Assembly (NCBI GenBank): GCA_025463765.1
Contig: JAODBC010000052.1
Coordinates: forward strand, 1 to 62,661
Direction of reading: 5' to 3'
Length of the DNA stretch: 62,661 nt
From: Subtercola sp.
Lineage (GTDB): Bacteria > Actinomycetota > Actinomycetes > Actinomycetales > Microbacteriaceae
The translations under genes and the position numbers were made by a program. Below are positions 1-7,718 of this stretch, in pieces (position 1 is the first letter of the stretch; each line of letters starts with the position of its first letter). The notes beneath the pieces were generated by a model. That model had not been told where the DNA came from. It was given only the letters and a program-made list of their open reading frames with translations, and ran no database searches.

Positions 1-68
1 AGGAACTCGACGCCATCACGAACAAGGTCGAGGAGGTGGTTGTTATCCCAGAACTCGCTGCCGCATAA
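1..68 (+). CDS. C-terminal end of an unidentified protein (partial)
   Basis: An open frame (phase from base 3) runs in from the left edge and stops at TAA 66-68. The visible end is about 21 residues, acidic then hydrophobic, finishing VVVIPELAAA. It is too short to assign. It lies about 100 bp upstream of a run of small genes on the same strand and could be the last part of the same accessory cluster. Confidence 0.4.
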   Translation, partial: ELDAITNKVEEVVVIPELAAA

Positions 69-164
69 TCAATGAATTGATCCCCCGCACGGTGTCGAGA
101 AACTCCACCACACAGCGGGACGTGACCGTTATGACATTTCCGAAGATGGCGGGAGCATGTCAAA

Positions 165-557
165 GTGACGAAGTTTGATCGGTTCGCAACCGATGATCTG
201 GAAAGACTGGTGCTGTGGGCGTTATCCCGGGGCGGTCGGCTGACGCTCGTTGACAGTGATAGTTCGAACGTTCATGCAATATGGAGTCTCGTCGTCGGCG
301 AAGCACAATTGCAACTCGTGCGGGACTTTCGAAATTGGACAATAGCGATGCAATTTCCGGGTACGAAACTGTTCCCGGTTGCCGACTGGGAACATGCACT
401 GAAGGGCGACCCAATGCTCGCGGATGTTCTCGATGTTCGAGAGGAGGTTGAGTTTCTAGTATCGGAATTTGACCGCTTAGTCGACTTCCCCCCGATCGAA
501 CTGAATGATCGGCTAGCTGACTATGCGGAACAATATCGATTGAAAATGCTGGGTTGA
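165..557 (+). CDS. Hypothetical protein, 130 aa
   Basis: I do not recognise this family. It starts at GTG 165, 9 bases after a GGGAG Shine-Dalgarno; the nearby ATG 157 hits a stop after three codons. The product is soluble and acidic with no signal peptide or membrane segment. Aromatic and hydrophobic stretches (AIWSLVVGEAQLQLV, NWTIAMQF) suggest beta strands followed by a C-terminal helical part. Size, charge and position at the head of a tight set of small genes resemble immunity proteins of polymorphic toxin loci, but no toxin is visible, so this is inference. Codon use is more A/T rich than the housekeeping genes further on. Its stop overlaps a TTG codon of the frame that leads into the next gene. 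Confidence 0.7.
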   Translation: MTKFDRFATDDLERLVLWALSRGGRLTLVDSDSSNVHAIWSLVVGEAQLQLVRDFRNWTIAMQFPGTKLFPVADWEHALKGDPMLADVLDVREEVEFLVSEFDRLVDFPPIELNDRLADYAEQYRLKMLG

Positions 558-709
558 AGTACCGTCCGCGGCACAATTTTGGGAGGCAGTCCGAGTCGTG
601 GTTTGGTGAACCCGTGGGTGGACCCCTGCCGAATTCGGTTCAGGGCCTGCTTACCACTACTCGTGCAACAGCCCCCATCAGCCTCAGCGAACGGTTCGGC
701 CACAAACCC

Positions 710-1318
710 ATGACCCACGTTCCTGATCTCACGCCATACACGTATCTGTACAGCACGAATCGAGCGCCACATGTCAACGTTGGCTGGCTAGATGAGGCGT
801 TCGACTATCCAAGGGGAGTTTCGGACAACGCGATTTACGAAACGTTGATCGAAGAGCTGAGTCGTCCCGCTGATCGCACGCGAGGTTACCACCGGTGTAA
901 TCTCTGCGGAAATTCGGAGCCGACGAGAATCAAGACTCCGATCGGAGAGGTGGTCCTCTGCGACGCAGAAATACATGTCGAAGGATCTGGACGTATTTAT
1001 GTCTCACCGAATTTGATACTGCATTACATGTCCGAGCACTCGTACCGGCCGCCAGACGAGTTCCAACTCGCCTGGTGTCGAGAGATGCCCGAGAGATCTG
1101 AGCTTGTGGAGCCACCGAATGTGGGCGCCCGCGCCTATAACTCGACGATCGGCAATTTTCTCCTACCCAGAAATCGTGTCCGTGACCCGTCAACTCGCGG
1201 AATCGCTGATCCCAGGTACGGCGAGCCCGGAGGCAGAACTGAAATAACGACCGAGAGCCCAATCGACGTGCGGGGCCTAACAGTTGAGGGGTTTGCAGAG
1301 GAGTGGGTGACCAGGTGA
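710..1318 (+). CDS. Small cysteine-containing protein of an actinobacterial family resembling DUF7919
   Basis: The N-terminus MTHVPDLTPYTYLYSTN, followed by NVGWLDEAFDYPRG, a CxxC (CNLCG) and the block YVSPNLILHYMSEHSYRPPDEF, matches from memory a common actinobacterial family of unknown function (annotated DUF7919). That family begins at the Met of MTxxxDLTPYTY, so I place the start at ATG 710. The same frame stays open back to TTG 554, which overlaps the previous stop, giving an alternative of 254 aa with a nonconserved 52-aa extension. About 75 residues after the YRPPDEF block look specific to this protein. CxxC plus the later Cys and His residues could bind zinc. It is coupled to the next gene by a GTGA overlap. 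The function is unknown. Confidence 0.7.
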   Translation: MTHVPDLTPYTYLYSTNRAPHVNVGWLDEAFDYPRGVSDNAIYETLIEELSRPADRTRGYHRCNLCGNSEPTRIKTPIGEVVLCDAEIHVEGSGRIYVSPNLILHYMSEHSYRPPDEFQLAWCREMPERSELVEPPNVGARAYNSTIGNFLLPRNRVRDPSTRGIADPRYGEPGGRTEITTESPIDVRGLTVEGFAEEWVTR

Positions 1319-1566
1319 AGAAAAAGTTTCTCGTTGGCTACGACTACGGCATGGGGGGGCTATGGGGCGGGATGTGGGCCAAATCGGCCGCTGAGATAAG
1401 GACGAGTTATCCCGAATTAGACGTCTACACGGGTCCACCAAATTGGATGACGTCGGAGGAATTCGAACAACGACGATCTCGCCCTCCCACCATGGATATT
1501 GATGATGGTCCGGTGGGACTGTTGCTCGTCATTTTGGATGACAGAGAAAGAGACAGACAGAAATAG
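1315..1566 (+). CDS. Small hypothetical protein, 83 aa
   Basis: The start is GTG 1315, overlapping the previous stop as GTGA, with GAGGAG 12 bases upstream; GTG 1303 in the same frame would leave no room for a ribosome binding site. The protein begins MKKKFLVGYDYGMGGLWGGM, contains a W-rich middle and ends in a charged helix (LLLVILDDRERDRQK). Short proteins with a [YF]LVxYDYGMGG start are scattered in actinobacteria next to other small orphan genes, by memory; no function is established. It forms the end of the coupled accessory trio 165-1566, which points to joint expression. Confidence 0.65.
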   Translation: MKKKFLVGYDYGMGGLWGGMWAKSAAEIRTSYPELDVYTGPPNWMTSEEFEQRRSRPPTMDIDDGPVGLLLVILDDRERDRQK

Positions 1567-1830
1567 CGCGGCTGATCAAGCTGCCAGAGGTACTGCCGCT
1601 CGCCTGTCAGCGAAAGGAAAAGCCGGCGCGGAGGGTGCAGCGGGGTTGCGTCCTCGTAGATCCCAAGCGGTTCCGTTTCTGCCGAGCGGATCCTAAGTCC
1701 CGTCGCAAACGCGCCGTCAGAATTCGGGATGTGGAGATCGTCGGGCGACGTGGTCGCATGGTTGGCGAGCGCACACGCGTGGCTGCCTGACCCGTCAGCA
1801 TCAAGCGTGCATCAACCTTTCGCAGGCCCG
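1567..1830 (+). other. Intergenic stretch with no clear gene
   Basis: 264 bases lie between the accessory trio and the convergent HAD gene. An Arg-rich frame ends at TGA 1788 and could start at GTG 1635 (about 51 codons). It has no properly spaced ribosome binding site and no family I know, so I do not call it. No convincing terminator hairpin is visible. Confidence 0.4.
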
Positions 1831-2535
1831 CTATCGGGCGCCGGGCGCCAGGGCAGCGATCGCACCCGCGCCGGCCGTGAACGCTGCGAGCAGAGCCGCT
1901 GCGTCGTCGTACACCTCGATGGCTCCGGCGTCGCGCAGCTCCAGCTCGCCGATGCCGCCGCTCTTCACACCGATGAAGCGCACGCCGGCGCGAGCAGCGG
2001 CCTCGGCATCCCACACCGTGTCGCCTACCATTACTGCCGCCGCGGCATCTACACCGGCCTTCTCAAGCGCCACCGCAATCACGTCGGGCTCGGGTTTAGC
2101 CGTCTCGACGTCTTCGGACGAGGTGACGGCGTAGAGGGCATCCTCGCTGTCGAGAGTGTCGCGCAGCTTTTTCAGCTCGTCTTCGGGTGCACTTGTCGCG
2201 AGAACGACGCGCACGCCTGCATCTGAGACGGCCCGCAACAACGCCCGAGCTCCATCGAAAGGTCGCAGTCGATCGACGAGAGCGGCATACTGCTCGCTGT
2301 GCGCGTCGCTCGCCGCTTCGCCGAGGTCGTCGGCTTGGTCACCGAGCACCGCCTCGAGCAGCTTCGACGAGTCCATGCCGATTGCGGCATGTACCCGCCA
2401 GTCGGCGACCGGATGCCCGAGCCCGGCCAGCCCCGTGCTCCAGGCTTCGACGTGCAGATAGTTCGAATCGACGAGGGTGCCGTCGATGTCGAAGAGCACC
2501 GCGGTCGGCGCCTCGCGTGCCGGCGACTCGCTCAG
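1831..2535 (-). CDS. HAD-superfamily hydrolase, phosphoglycolate phosphatase-like
   Basis: A haloacid dehalogenase fold phosphatase with a C1-type helical cap. Motif I is FDIDGTLVDS (nucleophile Asp near residue 16 and acid/base Asp near 18 with the CTG start). Motif II is the Ser of LATSAP, motif III the Lys of TAKPEPDVI, and motif IV is VMVGDTVWDAEAA, which binds Mg2+. The length (~234 aa) fits beta-phosphoglucomutase/Gph-type enzymes; the substrate cannot be told. The start is uncertain: CTG 2535 overlaps the upstream stop, and GTG 2499 would begin directly at LFDIDGT. The longer open frame back to 2685 overlaps the upstream gene and is not credible. It is probably cotranscribed with the small gene before it. 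Confidence 0.85.
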   Translation of the reverse strand: MSESPAREAPTAVLFDIDGTLVDSNYLHVEAWSTGLAGLGHPVADWRVHAAIGMDSSKLLEAVLGDQADDLGEAASDAHSEQYAALVDRLRPFDGARALLRAVSDAGVRVVLATSAPEDELKKLRDTLDSEDALYAVTSSEDVETAKPEPDVIAVALEKAGVDAAAAVMVGDTVWDAEAAARAGVRFIGVKSGGIGELELRDAGAIEVYDDAAALLAAFTAGAGAIAALAPGAR

Positions 2536-2867
2536 AAGACGCGCCCGACGGCAGCGGGCTTCACCTGCGACGTAAAGCTGCTGATCGCCTGCTCCAAGTC
2601 GGAGTAGTACAGCAGGTTGCGGGTCGACGAGAGCTTCATGACCTCGTAGAGCCCTGCGGTCTTGTCGATGTAGCCGAGCACGCACTCGGCGTTGTTCTCA
2701 GGAATACGGCGGTCGCAGATGCGCCACTCGTGGTCAGAGAGAATCGAGATGCGAATGTCTGCGGCGTGCGGAGCATCGTTGCCCCGGCGTGCGGAACGAG
2801 AGCTCGAGGTGAGCCCGGTGAGATCGTTGATCGGGGCTGCGGCCCGCGGAGTCAGTTCGATAGTCAC
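2532..2867 (-). CDS. Conserved small hypothetical protein, 111 aa
   Basis: GTG 2867 is preceded by a strong GAAGGAGG ribosome binding site. The product starts MTIELTPRAA and has an S/R-rich low-complexity linker, then a compact part ISILSDHEWRICDRRIPENN followed by VLGYIDKTAGLYEVMKL. I know similar proteins only as hypothetical in Microbacteriaceae. There is no membrane segment or signal peptide. It overlaps the downstream HAD gene by 4 bases and is divergent from the FAD oxidoreductase. Confidence 0.75.
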   Translation of the reverse strand: MTIELTPRAAAPINDLTGLTSSSRSARRGNDAPHAADIRISILSDHEWRICDRRIPENNAECVLGYIDKTAGLYEVMKLSSTRNLLYYSDLEQAISSFTSQVKPAAVGRVF

Positions 2868-2931
2868 ATCAACCTCCTTCGGTTAGGTGCTTATCCTCAG
2901 AGAACCACTTCCTTGACCCACCGGCTAGGGC

Positions 2932-2952
2932 TTGACAACCCCTCGGAGGGGT
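2932..2952 (+). promoter_or_regulatory. TTGACA box followed by a 15-bp palindrome
   Basis: TTGACA at 2932-2937 is immediately followed by the perfect inverted repeat ACCCCTC-G-GAGGGGT (2938-2952). It lies upstream of the FAD oxidoreductase and in the gap to the divergent 111-aa gene. It could be a -35 box with an operator; no good -10 follows at standard spacing (CATACT at 2966 is too far). Confidence 0.35.
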
Positions 2953-2977
2953 GTCGCGGGCGGAGCATACTGAATGC

Positions 2978-4432
2978 ATGGACTCAGTGGATGTCGTCGT
3001 GGTCGGTGCCGGGCCGAACGGTTTGGCGGCCGCCGTCACCATGGCTCGGGCCGGTCTCGCGGTGCGCGTGTACGAGCGCGCCGACACCATCGGCGGGGGA
3101 GCGCGTACGGCAGAACTCACGCTGCCGGGGTATCTGCACGATGTGTGTTCTGCCGTGCATCCGATGGCCCTCGCATCGGAGTTCTTTCGCCGCTTTCACC
3201 TCGAATCGCGCATCGAGCTGCGTACGCCCGAACTCGCCTACGGGCATCCGCTCGACGGCGGCCGCGCCGGCCTTGCCTACCAGAGTATCGACGAGACCGC
3301 ACGGATGCTCGGGGTCGACGGCCCCGCCTGGAAGCGCCTGTTCGAGCCCCTCGTCTCGCACTGGCAGGAGCTGGCACAGTTCACCGGAACGTCGCTGCTG
3401 CGGGTGCCGCGGCACCCGGGGCTCGCCGCCCAGTTCGGGCTTCGGGCGTTCGAACAGGGCAGCCCGCTCTGGAGTCTGCGGTTCGAGAGCGATATTGCGC
3501 CCTCCTTGCTGAGCGGGGTGCAGGCGCACTCGATTCTTCCGCTGCCCGGTCTCGCGCCCGCCGCGGCCGGGCTCCTTCTGGGCAGCCTGGCGCACGCCGT
3601 AGGCTGGCCGGTTCCGGTGGGTGGCAGCCAGGCGATCGTCGACGCGATGGCGGATGATCTGCTCGCCCACGGCGGCGAAATAGTGACTCAGACCGAGATC
3701 ACCTCGCTCGACGAGTTGCCACCCGCGCGCGCAGTACTGCTCGACGTGACCCCGAAGTCACTGCTCGCCCTCGGCGGCGATCGCATTCCGCGCGGGTACG
3801 CCCGCAGCCTCGGCCGGTTCCGGTACGGCAACGCCGTGGCGAAGCTCGACCTCGCGCTCAGCGACCCGGTGCCGTGGGCGAACGAGGCGCTGCGGTCGGC
3901 GGGAACCGTGCATGTGGGCGGCACGCACGCCCAGATCGCTCGCAGTGAAGCAATGGTGGCGTCGGGTCGCCACGCGCAGCGGCCGTATGTGCTGGTGGCG
4001 CAGCCGAGCATCATCGACCCGTCGCGCGCGCCGGGGGGGTCGCACGTTCTGTGGGCCTACACGCATGTGCCGAGTGGCAGCGACGTCGATCAGTCTGAGA
4101 CGATCATCGCCCAGATCGAACGGTTCGCTCCGGGCTTTCGCGACACCATCATCGCGACGTCGGGGCGCACCGCGGTCGAAGAGGAGCAGGGCAACCCGAA
4201 CTACGTGGGCGGCGACATCTCGGCCGGGGCTGCGACCTTTCGGCAGCTCGTGCGGCGGCCGACCCTGTCGCCGTACCCGTGGCAGACTCCGGTGCGCGGG
4301 GTGTACCTCTGTTCGTCGTCGACTCCGCCCGGCCCCGGTGTGCACGGCCTCGGCGGCTGGCACGCGGCCCGGCGGGCGCTCGCGACCTCGTTCGGCATCC
4401 GCCGCGCCCCCGACCTCCGCCCCGGCCGGTGA
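2978..4432 (+). CDS. NAD(P)/FAD-dependent oxidoreductase, phytoene desaturase-like
   Basis: A flavoprotein of the COG1233 type. An N-terminal Rossmann fold VVVVGAGPNGLAAAV binds FAD (GxGxxG at residues ~10-15), followed by the YERADTIGGGARTAEL loop. The C-terminal FAD segment is PPGPGVHGLGGWHAARRAL. Length 484 aa is normal. Start ATG 2978 was chosen over upstream GTG 2951 because the fold begins at once (MDSVDVVVVG). There are no neighbouring crt genes, so a carotenoid role is not supported; many such proteins are uncharacterised in actinobacteria. It is probably monocistronic. Confidence 0.88.
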   Translation: MDSVDVVVVGAGPNGLAAAVTMARAGLAVRVYERADTIGGGARTAELTLPGYLHDVCSAVHPMALASEFFRRFHLESRIELRTPELAYGHPLDGGRAGLAYQSIDETARMLGVDGPAWKRLFEPLVSHWQELAQFTGTSLLRVPRHPGLAAQFGLRAFEQGSPLWSLRFESDIAPSLLSGVQAHSILPLPGLAPAAAGLLLGSLAHAVGWPVPVGGSQAIVDAMADDLLAHGGEIVTQTEITSLDELPPARAVLLDVTPKSLLALGGDRIPRGYARSLGRFRYGNAVAKLDLALSDPVPWANEALRSAGTVHVGGTHAQIARSEAMVASGRHAQRPYVLVAQPSIIDPSRAPGGSHVLWAYTHVPSGSDVDQSETIIAQIERFAPGFRDTIIATSGRTAVEEEQGNPNYVGGDISAGAATFRQLVRRPTLSPYPWQTPVRGVYLCSSSTPPGPGVHGLGGWHAARRALATSFGIRRAPDLRPGR

Positions 4433-4457
4433 GTTTCGCAGACGCCTCCCGTCGGAC

Positions 4458-4517
4458 TCGCACACTTCGGTGTATCCGCTACCGCTCGAGCAGGCGCACA
4501 TGCACCGAAGTGTGCGA
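4458..4517 (+). repeat. 15-bp perfect inverted repeat between two genes
   Basis: TCGCACACTTCGGTG (4458-4472) and its exact reverse complement (4503-4517) are separated by 30 bases. The hairpin lies after the stop of the FAD oxidoreductase and about 60 bp before the DUF3054 gene. No T-run follows, so it is not a classical terminator; it could block read-through or be a small repeat element. Confidence 0.6.
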
Positions 4518-4577
4518 CTCGCACGCAGCACGTTCTGCCGAGCGGCTCGCTACAGCATCAGCAAATAGGATCGGAGT

Positions 4578-5027
4578 ATGACGCAGACCACGCCGACACC
4601 CGTGCGGCACCCCGCCCCGACCCGCACCATCGTCATTGCGGCGGTGGTCGACGTGGTGCTGGTGCTCGTGTTCGTGCTGATCGGCCGCAGCAGTCACAGC
4701 GAGGGGTTCAGCCTCGGCGGCACGCTCGTCACGTTCTGGCCGTTCTTGGTCGGGCTCGTGGTGGGGTGGGTGGCGACGCGCGCCTGGCGGTATCCGCTGC
4801 GGCTCGTGCTGCCGGGCATCCCGATCTGGCTGTTCACCGTGGCGGTGGGAATGTTCTTGCGCGTGCTCAGCGGGCAGGGCGTCGAGGTGAGTTTCGTCAT
4901 CGTGGCGCTCATAGTGCTCGGGGTGTTCTTGCTCGGCTGGCGCCTGATCGGCGGGTTCGTTTCGCGCCGGGTCGGCGCTCGTCGCAGCTCGGGGTCAGAC
5001 AAGGCTGCACGAAACGGCTGGCAGTGA
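4578..5027 (+). CDS. DUF3054 family membrane protein
   Basis: 149 aa with four predicted membrane helices: TIVIAAVVDVVLVLVFVLIG, TFWPFLVGLVVGWVATRAW, LVLPGIPIWLFTVAVGMFL and VSFVIVALIVLGVFLLGW. The R-x-YPLR-x-VLPG and W-LIGG elements are those I associate with actinobacterial DUF3054 proteins, whose function is unknown. The short basic tail is cytoplasmic. The start is ATG 4578. The stop overlaps the GTG of the acetolactate decarboxylase gene (GTGA), so the two are translationally coupled. Confidence 0.85.
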   Translation: MTQTTPTPVRHPAPTRTIVIAAVVDVVLVLVFVLIGRSSHSEGFSLGGTLVTFWPFLVGLVVGWVATRAWRYPLRLVLPGIPIWLFTVAVGMFLRVLSGQGVEVSFVIVALIVLGVFLLGWRLIGGFVSRRVGARRSSGSDKAARNGWQ

Positions 5028-5860
5028 CCCCGGGTTGGCAGCGCCGCGTCGGCGCGCCGCACGTCAGCGAGGTCTCGGCGACCGACCTCAGGGCTGTAAC
5101 AGCCGCCCTGAGGCCGACGATCGCCGTCAACATCACCCAGTTCTCGGTCATCCACGCGCTGATGGCGGGGCTGTACGACGGCGTGTTTCCGGCTCCCCAG
5201 GTGCTCGAGAAGGGCGACTTCGGCATCGGCTGCGGTCACGCGCTCAACGGCGAACTCGTGTTCGTCGACGGAGAGATCTACCGCTGCACCTCCGACGGGT
5301 CTGTCACCCGCGCCGACGAGGGCGAACTGATTCCGTTCGCCGAGGTCGCCGAGTTCGCTCCGACCGTCTCTGTCGCTCTCGAGGGGCCGCTGGCCCGCGA
5401 CGGGTTGGAAGCGCTCGTGAGCAGCTTCTTTCCGAGCCCCAATCTCTTCTTCGCCATTCGCATCGACGGCACCTTCGACCGGATGCTCGTGCGCGAGCCG
5501 ATTCGCCAGCACCATCCGTTCCGCCCCCTCGTCGAGGTGATGCAGACCCAGAACGAGAGCGAACTCGGCCCGACGACAGGGTCGATGATCGGTTTCTGGG
5601 CCCCGCAGATCTATCAGGGCGTGACGGTCGCGGGCTTTCACTTCCACTATCTCGACGACGCCCGAGAGGTGGGCGGGCACTGCCTCGACTACGCCATCTC
5701 GTCGGCGACCCTCACGATGCAGGCTCTCTCGAGCATCACCCTGCGCCTGCCGCAGACCCCCGAATTCCTCACCGCAGACTTTGCTCAAGCCGACGCCGAT
5801 CTGGCCATTCGGCGGGTCGAAAGCAGTGCAGTTGGCGTTGCGTCTGCGGGCGGGCAGTAG
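5024..5860 (+). CDS. budA: Alpha-acetolactate decarboxylase
   Basis: It converts (S)-2-acetolactate to (R)-acetoin in the cytoplasm, the second step of the butanediol/acetoin route and a way to drain excess acetolactate from valine synthesis. Family marks: QFSVIHALMAGLYDG near residue 45, DFGIGCGHALNGELVFVDGEIYRC, FAIRIDGTF, RPLVEVMQTQ and the zinc-binding region HFHYLDDAREVGGHCLD with its conserved His residues. GTG 5024 overlaps the DUF3054 stop, giving 278 aa. No acetolactate synthase or acetoin reductase is nearby, so the pathway is completed elsewhere. Confidence 0.93.
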   Translation: MTPGWQRRVGAPHVSEVSATDLRAVTAALRPTIAVNITQFSVIHALMAGLYDGVFPAPQVLEKGDFGIGCGHALNGELVFVDGEIYRCTSDGSVTRADEGELIPFAEVAEFAPTVSVALEGPLARDGLEALVSSFFPSPNLFFAIRIDGTFDRMLVREPIRQHHPFRPLVEVMQTQNESELGPTTGSMIGFWAPQIYQGVTVAGFHFHYLDDAREVGGHCLDYAISSATLTMQALSSITLRLPQTPEFLTADFAQADADLAIRRVESSAVGVASAGGQ

Positions 5861-5910
5861 CGGGGCATCCGCACCGTCTCGTGAGACGGGCGCGCCGAAA
5901 TGAGGCACGT

Positions 5911-5966
5911 GTAACGCCCGCAATTTGTCGTACCGGTCTCACGAGACAGAATTGCGGCGGTTGTTA
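5911..5966. terminator. Long hairpin between convergent genes
   Basis: An interrupted inverted repeat: GTAAC, GCCCGCAATTTGTC on the left (5911-5929) pairs with GACAGAATTGCGGC and GTTAC on the right (5945-5966) with small bulges. A GTCTC-AC-GAGAC motif sits in its centre and a related GTCTC-GT-GAGAC palindrome lies just before (5876-5890). It lies between budA (+) and the SDR gene (-) and covers the SDR stop codon, so a bidirectional terminator is likely. Confidence 0.5.
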
Positions 5967-7637
5967 CCACGCAGCGGGTTTGTAGTCCTTCAAAAACACA
6001 CCCGTGACGTCTTCGCCCGACTCGCCGCGCACGATCGGGTCGTAGACCCGGGCCGCACCGTCGACGAGGTCGAGGGGGGCGTGAAATCCTTCTTCGGCCA
6101 GGCGTACTTTCGTGGGGTGTGGGCGCTCGTCGGTGATCCAGCCCGTGTCGACGCTCGTCATCAGAATGCCGTCGCTGAGCATCTCTTTGGCGCTCGTGCG
6201 GGTCAGCATGTTCAGCGCCGCCTTCGCCATGTTGGTGTGCGGATGCCCGGGGCCTTTGTATCCGCGAGCGAAAACGCCCTCCATGGCCGACACGTTCACG
6301 ATGTAACTGCGCCCAGAGGGTGCCGCCGAAGCCGCAACGGCCATCGCCGGCCGCAACCTGGACACCAGCAGAAACGGGGCCGTCGTGTTGCACAGCTGCA
6401 CCTCGAGCATCTCGAGCGGGTCGACGTCTTGCACCGCCTGCGTCCAGCTGTTCTCGTGATGCAGGTCGGGCACGAGCCCGCCGGCGTCGATCGCTGTTCC
6501 GGCCGCGAGGCGCTCGAGCGACGACGACCCGGCCGCCAGGGCGAGCCCCGAGATCTCGTCGGCGCTCAGCTCGGCCGGAGTAAGGCCGGCGTCGACCAGA
6601 GCGGCGCCGAGCAGCGCGGAGCCGGCCAGCTCGGAGTTGGCCAGCTCGGAGTTGGCGTTGCGGTCATCCCGTGCGGCAGCGTCGGCGCTGACCGCAGCGG
6701 GCTGTTCCCATCGGCCACTCCACACGCCGGCAGCGGCGCGTGGAGCCTCGGGCCGGCGAGGGCCCAACAGCGGATGCGCGGCCACCGACGCCGCGAGAGC
6801 CTGCGGATGCGCGTCGTTCGTGTGACCGAACGTGATCATCTCGGGCACTGGCCCGTCGGGCAGCGGTGCCAGTTCGGCCTCGGCCAGCGGAGCGTACGAC
6901 CCCGGCGACCTCTTCACGGTCTGCGCCGCATTGTTGATGAGAATGTCGAGCGGCCCGGCCTCGGCCACCGTCTCGGCGAGCCCGATCACCTGAGCCGGGT
7001 CACGCAGGTCGATGCCCACGATGCGCAGCCGGTGCATCCACTCGCCCGCGTCGGGCAGGCTCGAGAAGCGGCGCACCGCGTCGCGCGGAAACCGCGTGGT
7101 GATGGTGGTGTGCGCGCCGTCGCGCAGCAGCCGCAGGGCGATGTACATGCCGATCTTGGCGCGGCCGCCGGTGAGCAGCGCACGCTTGCCGGTGAGGTCG
7201 GTGCGGGCATCCCGCTTCTGGTGGCTCATGGCCGCGCAGTCGGGGCAGAGCTGGTGATAGAACGCGTCGACCTGCGTGTAGTGCTGCTTGCAGATGTAAC
7301 AGGGCCGCGACTTGATGAGCGTGCCGGCCGTGGGTGCACTCGTCGTCAGTGCCAGGGGAATGCCGCGCGTCTCGTCGTCGATTCGGTCGGGCGCGCCGGT
7401 GGCGGTAGCTGCGACAACGCTGCGGTCGGCTGCCTGAATGGCCTCGCGTTTCTCATCGCGCCGGCTTTTCTTGACCGCCTTGAACATCTTCGCTGTGGCC
7501 TGTCGTACGGCGACGAAATCGGGATGCTCGTCGTCGAGCTCGTGCAGGCTCGCCAGAACGCGCAGGGCGACCTCGAGGTCGGCCGCGTCGATGCCGCTCT
7601 CGGCGGCGGGCGTTTGCGTGCTGTTGTTCTGTTCCAT
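5964..7637 (-). CDS. SDR-family protein with N-terminal four-cysteine finger
   Basis: 557 aa, about twice the usual SDR length. The helical N-terminus is followed by a treble-cysteine or zinc-ribbon-like region CYICKQH...CPDC (~115-140) and then a Rossmann fold with LLTGGRAKIGMYIALRLL (~150-170) and LDILINNAAQ. The catalytic Ser lies in VNVSAMEG. Where YxxxK is expected the protein reads PHTNMAKAALNMLTRTSA: Lys is present but Tyr is replaced by Thr (His one residue before). A 100-residue insert (~280-395) carries a duplicated pentapeptide from a 15-bp repeat. From memory this HTNMAKAAL subgroup also occurs in eukaryotes. The substrate is unknown; it may be non-classical or catalytically altered. 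It starts at ATG 7637, divergent from the ArsR gene. Confidence 0.85.
   Translation of the reverse strand: MEQNNSTQTPAAESGIDAADLEVALRVLASLHELDDEHPDFVAVRQATAKMFKAVKKSRRDEKREAIQAADRSVVAATATGAPDRIDDETRGIPLALTTSAPTAGTLIKSRPCYICKQHYTQVDAFYHQLCPDCAAMSHQKRDARTDLTGKRALLTGGRAKIGMYIALRLLRDGAHTTITTRFPRDAVRRFSSLPDAGEWMHRLRIVGIDLRDPAQVIGLAETVAEAGPLDILINNAAQTVKRSPGSYAPLAEAELAPLPDGPVPEMITFGHTNDAHPQALAASVAAHPLLGPRRPEAPRAAAGVWSGRWEQPAAVSADAAARDDRNANSELANSELAGSALLGAALVDAGLTPAELSADEISGLALAAGSSSLERLAAGTAIDAGGLVPDLHHENSWTQAVQDVDPLEMLEVQLCNTTAPFLLVSRLRPAMAVAASAAPSGRSYIVNVSAMEGVFARGYKGPGHPHTNMAKAALNMLTRTSAKEMLSDGILMTSVDTGWITDERPHPTKVRLAEEGFHAPLDLVDGAARVYDPIVRGESGEDVTGVFLKDYKPAAW
6626..6655 (-). repeat. Two tandem 15-bp units inside the SDR gene
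   Basis: CCAGCTCGGAGTTGG occurs twice in exact tandem and encodes the repeated ANSEL residues in the insert of the SDR protein. A more divergent third unit precedes it (6611-6625). This is one of several period-15/18 repeats in the window. Confidence 0.75.
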
Positions 7638-7696
7638 GAGCCGATCTATCTTACGGGAGCGGTCTGTGGTTCCTGCCGGTGAGGCCGATGGCTTAG

Positions 7697-7718
7697 TATC
7701 TGCGTATGGATGCAGATA
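7697..7718 (+). promoter_or_regulatory. Candidate ArsR operator over its own start codon
   Basis: Perfect 7-bp arms TATCTGC (7697-7703) and GCAGATA (7712-7718) flank 8 bases that contain the ATG (7706) of the ArsR gene. The -10-like TAGTAT (7695-7700) and the absence of a Shine-Dalgarno suggest a leaderless transcript starting at or next to the ATG, so repressor binding would cover the transcription start. Confidence 0.55.

Noticed and set aside
1499..1696. 65-codon frame overlapping the end of the accessory trio
   Set aside because: Starts inside the 83-aa gene in another frame, has no ribosome binding site and no recognisable domain.
2535..2685. N-terminal extension of the HAD protein
   Set aside because: The sequence lies across the 111-aa gene in another frame and precedes the normal HAD start.
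2978..4432. Carotenoid gene cluster
   Set aside because: The phytoene desaturase-like protein has no crt neighbours; similarity is only at family level.
4694..5923. 409-codon minus-strand frame
   Set aside because: Antisense to the DUF3054 gene and budA, both with recognised family motifs.
5925..7682. 585-codon plus-strand frame
   Set aside because: Antisense to the SDR gene, which has clear Rossmann motifs on the minus strand.
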